Below are positions 58,890-64,000 of a DNA stretch of 64,000 nucleotides, in pieces. A program made the translations under genes and the position numbers. The number at the start of each line of letters is the position of its first letter. Position 1 is the first letter of the stretch. The notes beneath the pieces were generated by a model. It was not told the origin of the DNA and ran no database searches. It saw only the letters and a program-made list of their open reading frames with translations. The stretch spans positions 1-64,000 of the forward strand of contig CAJOIW010000002.1 of the NCBI GenBank assembly GCA_905234845.1, written 5' to 3'. This stretch comes from an uncultured Prevotella sp. Its GTDB lineage: Bacteria; Bacteroidota; Bacteroidia; Bacteroidales; Bacteroidaceae.

Positions 58890-59933
58890 ATGGCACAAAT
58901 GAATTTCGGTGGCATCATGGAGACGGTTGTCACGAGTAAAGAGTTTTCATTGGAAAAAGCACGTGAAGTATTGAAAAACGAGACTATCGCCGTCATCGGC
59001 TATGGCATACAGGGTCCTGGACAAGCTGGCAACCTGCGCGACAATGGTTTCAATGTCATCGTCGGTCAGCGTGAGGGCAAGACATTTGACAAGGCTGTTG
59101 CCGATGGGTGGGTGCCTGGCGAGACGCTCTTCTCCATTGAGGAGGCTGCTAAGCGCGGAACCATCATCTGTATGTTGCTCTCTGATGCAGGACAGATAGC
59201 GGCATGGCCTGTTATTAAACCGCATCTTACTGCAGGAAAAACACTCTACTACAGTCATGGCTTTGCCATCAATTGGAGCGACCGCACAGGTGTTGTTCCG
59301 CCCAAAGATATCGACGTAATACTTGTTGCACCGAAGGGCTCGGGTACATCTTTGCGCACCATGTTCAAAGAAGGACGCGGACTGAATTGTTCTTATGCTG
59401 TCTATCAGGATGCGTCTGGCAAGGCTGAGGAGAAGACTCTCGCTTTCGGCATTGGCATAGGTGCGGGCTATCTCTTTAAGACAACGTTCCAGCGTGAGGC
59501 TGTCAGTGATCTCACGGGTGAGCGCGGTTCGCTCATGGGAGCCATTGAGGGACTGCTGGAGGCACAATACGACGTGCTCCGTGCTCATGGTCATTCGCCT
59601 TCCGAAGCTTTCAACGAGACGGTTGAGGAACTTACCCAGAGCCTTGGTCCGCTCTTTGCACAGAAAGGTATGGACTGGATGTACGCTAACTGTTCTACCA
59701 CCGCCCAGCGTGGTGCACTCGATTGGGCACCCCGTTTCCGCGAGGCATTGAAGCCTGTCATGGAAGAACTCTATGCAGCTGTGGAGAGTGGCGAGGAGGC
59801 TCAGCGTAGCATCGACTCCAACTCGAAGCCTGACTATCGCGAGGGTCTGGAGAAAGAGCTTGCTGCCATGCGTAACAAGGAAATGTGGCAGACTGGTGCC
59901 GTTGTGCGCGAGCTCCGGCCAGAGAATAATTAG
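58890..59933 (+). CDS. ilvC: Ketol-acid reductoisomerase IlvC
   Basis: IlvC isomerises and reduces acetolactate to dihydroxy-isovalerate (and the isoleucine analogue) with NAD(P)H and Mg. The 347 residues show IAVIGYGIQGPGQAGNLRDNG for the cofactor, with VGQREGKTFDKA in the specificity loop. The catalytic domain follows (DLTGERGSLMGAIEGLLEAQYDVL with the Asp and Glu ligands, and CSTTAQRGALDW). It is a class I-length enzyme. It has its own promoter and terminator, so it can be expressed alone. Confidence 0.96.
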   Translation: MAQMNFGGIMETVVTSKEFSLEKAREVLKNETIAVIGYGIQGPGQAGNLRDNGFNVIVGQREGKTFDKAVADGWVPGETLFSIEEAAKRGTIICMLLSDAGQIAAWPVIKPHLTAGKTLYYSHGFAINWSDRTGVVPPKDIDVILVAPKGSGTSLRTMFKEGRGLNCSYAVYQDASGKAEEKTLAFGIGIGAGYLFKTTFQREAVSDLTGERGSLMGAIEGLLEAQYDVLRAHGHSPSEAFNETVEELTQSLGPLFAQKGMDWMYANCSTTAQRGALDWAPRFREALKPVMEELYAAVESGEEAQRSIDSNSKPDYREGLEKELAAMRNKEMWQTGAVVRELRPENN

Positions 59934-59964
59934 GAAGAAATCTCACCTATAACATCTTTATGAG

Positions 59965-59994
59965 TGTCTGGCTCTATGGAGTCAGACATTTTTT
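59965..59994 (+). terminator. Rho-independent terminator after ilvC
   Basis: TGTCTGGCTC and GAGTCAGACA pair (10 bp, one G-U) around TATG, followed by TTTTTT. It ends the ilv cluster. Confidence 0.88.
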
Positions 59995-60014
59995 GATGAG
60001 AATTTTTATTTTGA

Positions 60015-61910
60015 TTATTTTTTAGATAGGAAACAACCGTTGAGGGTAATGATTTCCTCATGAATGAGGTATTCGAGGACGACATCGAGTTGTCGGGTGG
60101 GTACTTGCAGTTGGTGTAATTCGGTAATGTGATGGCTTTCGTGGTCGGCAAGTAGCTCAAGTATGTGTTGTTTGGCTGATGATAGTTGGTCTTCGCTAAA
60201 CTGGTCGGTACGGTGGTCAAGGCATACATCACATTGCTGACAGTCGTTGGTGCGCTCTTCTCCGAAGTAACGAAGCAACTGGCGTGAACGGCAGACATCG
60301 TCGTTTTCCGCATAGTTGATGATAGCATGTATGCGACGTTCGAATTGTTCTTTGCGCTGTTCGTAAATTTCTGGCCCGATGATAATGCGCTCGGTCTCCT
60401 CGCGATCACGCAGGTAAGTAATGTAGGGAGTCTTACGTTGGGGAATGAAGTTGAGAATGCCTCGTTGGCTGAGAGCCCTTAGACTAAGGTAGATTTGTTC
60501 TTGTGAAAGTCCGGAATGGTTGGCGAGAAGGCTTTCGTCGATGTAGACATAGTCGGCAAAGAGACCTCCGTAGTTGCGGAGTAGTGCGTTTACAACGGTG
60601 TCCTCCTGAGCCGATAGGTTCTTAAGTTGATATAGTTCGTTTCGGTTGAGTAGGAATCGCAGTCGCGCAGCAGCTTCGGGCTCTGTTTCATATTCTATAT
60701 AGCCCGCTTGTTGAAGAATCTTGAGAGATGAGTTGACAAGGGTGGGGAAGTGTCGGAAGGTTTGGCTGAATTTGTCGATATCGAAAGCATGTGTACCCCA
60801 TGCGCCGCTGCCTGCACCAATCTGATAGAAGAAAGCAAGGTCTTCATATACCTTTCTGATGTAGTCTTTTTCTGGAAAGTTGTCGGAAATGCGTTTGATA
60901 AGTTTTCTGTGATCACTTCCGTTGAATAGCAGTACAGCATATGCTTTTTGCCCATCGCGTCCGGCACGACCGGCTTCTTGAAAATAGGCTTCGATAGAGT
61001 CAGGGCAGTCGGTGTGAATAACAAGCCTTACGTCGGGCTTGTCGATGCCCATGCCGAAGGCGTTTGTGGCAACCATGACGCGTACTTTGTCATCGTGCCA
61101 TTGTTGTTGTTGGTGGTCTTTAGTGGCATGTTCAAGACCGGCATGGTAGTATGTAGCACTGATACTGGCAGTGTTGAGTATTTTGCTGATTTCTATGCTT
61201 TGTTTTCGGCTGCGCACATAGACGATGGCCGATCCTCTTACGGAGGTGAGGATGTGAATAAGCTCAGCTGTTTTGTCAGTGGCATGGCGAACAACATAGG
61301 CAAGGTTCTTGCGCTCGAAGCTCATGCGAAACAGACACTTATCTTTAAAACATAGTTTCTCTTGTATGTCGTCAGCTACCTCTGGCGTAGCAGTAGCTGT
61401 GAGAGCAAGTACGGGGATGTTGGGCTTTAATCGGCGAATGTCGGCAATATGGAGATAGGAGGGTCGGAAGTCATATCCCCACTGGCTGATGCAGTGAGCC
61501 TCGTCGACGGTGATGAAACTCACTTTAATTCGACGGAGTTTAGTAAGGAAAAATTCGGAATTCAGTCGTTCGGGCGAGATGTAGAGCAGTTTGGTACCGC
61601 CGAGAATAGCATTATCGAGTCGAGTAACTACTTCATTGTGTGTCATGCCAGAATAGATGGCTGCCGCCTTAATGCCACGTCGTCGCAGATGGGCAACTTG
61701 GTCTTTCATCAGGGCGATGAGGGGAGTGATGACAATGCATGTGCCTTCCATGGCCAGTGCAGGTACTTGAAACGTAATGGACTTGCCGCCGCCTGTCGGC
61801 ATCAGTCCGAGTGTGTCGTGACCGCTGCCGATGCTCTCAATAATTTCGCGCTGAATACCGCGAAAATCATTGAAGCCGAAATATTCCTGGAGAATGGCTC
61901 GGTAGTTCAT
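60015..61910 (-). CDS. recQ: ATP-dependent DNA helicase RecQ
   Basis: RecQ unwinds DNA 3'-to-5' in recombination and fork repair. The 631 residues show helicase motifs GLMPTGGGKSITFQVPAL (I), ITPLIALMKDQV (Ia), VDEAHCISQWGYDFRPSY (II and aromatic-rich loop), LALTATATPEVADDI (III), ATNAFGMGIDKPDVR and HTDCPDSIEAYFQEAGRAGRDG (V, VI). A zinc-binding region follows (CRSRQLLRYFG...CQQCDVC). The C-terminal tail has a short winged-helix-like segment and no HRDC domain. recJ is next, the natural partner nuclease. Confidence 0.95.
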   Translation of the reverse strand: MNYRAILQEYFGFNDFRGIQREIIESIGSGHDTLGLMPTGGGKSITFQVPALAMEGTCIVITPLIALMKDQVAHLRRRGIKAAAIYSGMTHNEVVTRLDNAILGGTKLLYISPERLNSEFFLTKLRRIKVSFITVDEAHCISQWGYDFRPSYLHIADIRRLKPNIPVLALTATATPEVADDIQEKLCFKDKCLFRMSFERKNLAYVVRHATDKTAELIHILTSVRGSAIVYVRSRKQSIEISKILNTASISATYYHAGLEHATKDHQQQQWHDDKVRVMVATNAFGMGIDKPDVRLVIHTDCPDSIEAYFQEAGRAGRDGQKAYAVLLFNGSDHRKLIKRISDNFPEKDYIRKVYEDLAFFYQIGAGSGAWGTHAFDIDKFSQTFRHFPTLVNSSLKILQQAGYIEYETEPEAAARLRFLLNRNELYQLKNLSAQEDTVVNALLRNYGGLFADYVYIDESLLANHSGLSQEQIYLSLRALSQRGILNFIPQRKTPYITYLRDREETERIIIGPEIYEQRKEQFERRIHAIINYAENDDVCRSRQLLRYFGEERTNDCQQCDVCLDHRTDQFSEDQLSSAKQHILELLADHESHHITELHQLQVPTRQLDVVLEYLIHEEIITLNGCFLSKK

Positions 61911-61922
61911 GGCTCATAGTTC

Positions 61923-61993
61923 ATAGTTTATAGTGCATATTCATAATAGTTCCGATGTGCCAGCCTAATGTTGAACTATGCACTATAGACTAT
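61923..61993. repeat. 16-bp inverted repeat between recQ and recJ
   Basis: ATAGTTTATAGTGCAT and ATGCACTATAGACTAT are inverted copies with one mismatch, 39 nt apart. The surrounding TCATAGTTCATAG words are similar. It looks like a REP-type element, not a terminator, as no T tract follows on the minus strand. Confidence 0.65.
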
Positions 61994-61996
61994 AAA

Positions 61997-63718
61997 TTAT
62001 TCTTCTCTTGGTCTGATGTCTTCGATTTGTAATTGTATAAGGTTGCGTTTAAAGACATTTTCTTCAATAGTATAGGCAATATCGAAAGCTCGTTTCGACT
62101 TGATATACCGTGCCGACGCACTTTGCCCAAAGGCGATGCCGCTAAGTACATTACCTGATTTTGAATCTACCAATTCGAGTTTGATGTGCTCTTGATCGCG
62201 CCCTACAACCTTGCTGGTACCATAGTCATAAACGGCTTCAGTACAGAAAACCGGTTTGGGGTTGCAGGGTCCGAAGGGTGCGAAGCGTTTCAGTCCGTTT
62301 TGCAGGCGTTTAGCGATGTCGCGGAAGTCGATGACGGCATCGATGTTCAGTGTAGGCTCTGTTTGTTCGGGTTGGATGTGTTCTTCCACATATTGCTGGA
62401 AGCGTTGACGGAACTCAGGAATGTCTTTCCAACGCATAGTGAGCCCTGCGGCATAGGTGTGTCCACCGAAGTTGATGAGCAGGTCACGACAACTCTTAAT
62501 GGCAGCATATACGTCGAAACCTGTGACAGAGCGTGCCGAGCCAGTGGCTAAGTCTCCGTCACGTGTCATGACGACAGTAGGACGGAAATAGATTTCAGTG
62601 AGTCGTGAGGCCACAATACCGATGACTCCTTTCTTCCAATTCTCATCGTAGAGTACCATGCTCGATTGATGTTTTTGACTTTCAAGCCTTTCTACAATCT
62701 GATTGGCTTCTTCAGTCATTTGGCGGTCAATGTCCTTTCGTTGTTCATTATAGCCATCAATGTGCCGTGCCATCTTTACTGCAACTTGATAGTCGCGTTC
62801 CACAAGCAGATCGACGCTCTTGCGCCCGTTCTCCATTCGTCCGGAGGCGTTAATTCGAGGACCGATTTTGAAGATGATGTCGCTCATGGATATTTCTCTT
62901 CCGTTCAAACCACACACGTCTATGATAGCTTTTAATCCTATGTTGGGGTTTTGATTAAGCTGTTTCAGGCCGTGGAAAGCAAGAATGCGATTTTCATCTG
63001 CAACGGGCACTATGTCTGCAGCTATACTCACGGCGCAGAAGTCGAGTAATGGGATGAGCCGCGAAAATGGAATGCCGTTGTTTTTGGCGAAGGCCTGCAT
63101 AAGTTTGAAGCCTACACCGCAGCCACATAGTTCCTTGAAGGGATAGCTGTCATCGGGTCGTTTGGGGTTGAGGATAGCCACAGCTGGAGGCATTTCCTCG
63201 TCGGGTACATGATGGTCGCAGATGATGAAGTCAATGCCCATCTCTTTTGCCTTAGCAATCTGAGCGATGGCTTTTATACCACAATCAAGAATGATAACAA
63301 GTTTTACACCCGTTTTTTTTGCATATTCTAATCCTTTTTCACTTACTCCATAGCCTTCGTCGTAGCGGTCTGGAATGTAATAATCAATGTTCGAGTAGAA
63401 TTGTTGCAAAAACTTGTAGACCAGCGCCACTGCAGTGCATCCGTCCACATCGTAATCGCCATAGACGAGAATGCGCTCTTTTCGTCCCATAGCATCGTTC
63501 AGACGGTCAACAGCAACATCCATATCCTTCATCAAAAAAGGATTGATAAGGTCAGCTAGTTGTGGTCGGAAGAATCGTTTAGCTGCGCTTTCGGTCGTAA
63601 TGCCACGTCTGATAAGCAGTAATGCCAGTACACTTCCGATATTCAACTTCTCGCCTAGTTCTTTAGCTGTCTGTTGTTCTGTGGCTGTGGGTTCTTGATA
63701 ATTCCATTTAAAAAGCAT
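61997..63718 (-). CDS. recJ: Single-stranded-DNA exonuclease RecJ
   Basis: RecJ degrades single-stranded DNA 5'-to-3' in recombination and mismatch repair. The DHH domain has VLVYGDYDVDGCTAVALVYKFL, VKLVIILDCGIKAI and FIICDHHVPDEEMPPAVAILNPKRP (DHH motif), with GVGFKLMQAF and later PRINASGRMENGRKSVDLL. The DHHA1 domain has FGGHTYAAGLTM, and the C-terminal OB fold carries AYTIEEN. 573 residues is normal. It is 86 bp ahead of recQ in the same orientation, probably one operon. Confidence 0.95.
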   Translation of the reverse strand: MLFKWNYQEPTATEQQTAKELGEKLNIGSVLALLLIRRGITTESAAKRFFRPQLADLINPFLMKDMDVAVDRLNDAMGRKERILVYGDYDVDGCTAVALVYKFLQQFYSNIDYYIPDRYDEGYGVSEKGLEYAKKTGVKLVIILDCGIKAIAQIAKAKEMGIDFIICDHHVPDEEMPPAVAILNPKRPDDSYPFKELCGCGVGFKLMQAFAKNNGIPFSRLIPLLDFCAVSIAADIVPVADENRILAFHGLKQLNQNPNIGLKAIIDVCGLNGREISMSDIIFKIGPRINASGRMENGRKSVDLLVERDYQVAVKMARHIDGYNEQRKDIDRQMTEEANQIVERLESQKHQSSMVLYDENWKKGVIGIVASRLTEIYFRPTVVMTRDGDLATGSARSVTGFDVYAAIKSCRDLLINFGGHTYAAGLTMRWKDIPEFRQRFQQYVEEHIQPEQTEPTLNIDAVIDFRDIAKRLQNGLKRFAPFGPCNPKPVFCTEAVYDYGTSKVVGRDQEHIKLELVDSKSGNVLSGIAFGQSASARYIKSKRAFDIAYTIEENVFKRNLIQLQIEDIRPREE

Positions 63719-63752
63719 TATATATTTTATCTTATTTTTTTCCTTGTTCGGA

Positions 63753-63771
63753 TTGGGGCAAATTACCCCAA
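63753..63771. promoter_or_regulatory. Small inverted repeat upstream of recJ
   Basis: TTGGGG and CCCCAA flank CAAATTA, 35 nt upstream of the recJ start. It could be an operator for the recJ-recQ unit. A weak TAACTTTA -7-like element lies just beyond on the minus strand. Confidence 0.4.
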
Positions 63772-63849
63772 ACTAATTTCAGCGTGTAAAGTTACAAAGA
63801 AAAAATGAGACTGCAATGCTTTTCGGGCGAAAAAGTAGTGTTAAAGATG

Positions 63850-63880
63850 TTGAAAGGGGAGTTCGCGACTCCCCTTTCAA
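63850..63880. terminator. Terminator-like hairpin near window end
   Basis: TTGAAAGGGGAGT and ACTCCCCTTTCAA form a perfect 13-bp stem with a TCGCG loop, just after the stop of the partial gene on the minus strand. The T tract is weak in both directions, so it may depend on stem strength. Confidence 0.65.
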
Positions 63881-63886
63881 TATCTT

Positions 63887-64000
63887 TTAGATTCCGATTT
63901 TCTTTCGGATTGCCTTTGGTATGGCGTTCTTGTTCACCATATAGTCCATAGTATTGGCGGCGATAAAGGCTTTCGACATATACCAGATACCTTTGTATTC
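63887..64000 (-). CDS. C-terminal end of an unidentified gene (partial)
   Basis: The last 37 codons and stop of a minus-strand gene that continues past the window: ...YKGIWYMSKAFIAANTMDYM to the end NAIPKAIRKKIGI. It is too short for the ORF track. The basic C-terminus and regular codon use suggest a real protein, and the hairpin after the stop supports this. I cannot assign a family. Confidence 0.65.
   Translation of the reverse strand, partial: EYKGIWYMSKAFIAANTMDYMVNKNAIPKAIRKKIGI

Overview
The window looks like chromosome from a Bacteroidales bacterium, most likely Prevotella or a close relative. Four things point there: promoters of the Bacteroidota type (TTTG, about 20 nt, TAnnTTTG) in front of many genes; a tmRNA with tag peptide GENNYALAA; a gene set of korDABC-type 2-oxoacid:ferredoxin oxidoreductase, GH97, BACON-M60, Wzi and TonB receptors; and few Shine-Dalgarno sites. 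No phage, insertion sequence, rRNA, tRNA or CRISPR array was seen. The species assignment is inference.

Layout. 1-5.3 kb: folB, a SPOR-type amidase, an MCE/MlaD-like protein, dnaA and mgtC. 5.3-9.8 kb, minus strand: a BtuB-like TonB receptor, ssrA (tmRNA), and a radical SAM enzyme with a small zinc-ribbon membrane protein. 10.0-27.6 kb: an exopolysaccharide/capsule cluster with a phosphoglycosyl transferase, Wza-like SLBB export protein, Wzz, Wzy (EpsG type), glycosyltransferases, Wzx, acyltransferases, a DUF4838 protein, a WecA-like transferase and Wzi. Its middle is clearly AT-rich. 28-32 kb: a secreted Ser/Gly/Arg-rich protein, a DUF308 protein, dinB and a small lipoprotein.

31.8-34.9 kb holds a thiamine uptake operon: TPP riboswitch, TonB receptor, PnuC/PnuT transporter. 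35.5-42.3 kb holds secreted degradative proteins: GH97, a leucine-rich-repeat protein, a BACON-M60 peptidase and an endonuclease/exonuclease/phosphatase-fold protein. 42.4-48.1 kb: ffh, folD with a tiny TPR gene, and a four-gene ferredoxin-linked 2-oxoacid oxidoreductase. 48.2-53.4 kb: a 1112-residue SGNH/LamG protein, a decayed CobS-like membrane protein and an OmpA-type porin. 53.6-59.9 kb: ilvD-ilvB-ilvN-thioesterase-ilvC. 60-64 kb: recQ, recJ and the end of an unidentified gene.

The most unusual feature is a family of five intergenic arrays (about 8.1, 27.8, 35.1, 45.1 and 55.4 kb). Each is a run of 15-16 bp palindromes with GAAAG/CTTTC arms. In four of the five arrays the start-to-start spacing is exactly 22 bp; the inverted copy at 8.1 kb varies by 1 bp. 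Four arrays have five units and one has seven. I do not know a described system that matches. Other points worth checking are a CobS homologue whose catalytic motifs are all altered, a 76-bp leader shared by ssrA and the radical SAM operon, a repeat inserted in frame in the thiamine transporter, and a perfect 13-bp inverted repeat over the ilvC promoter.
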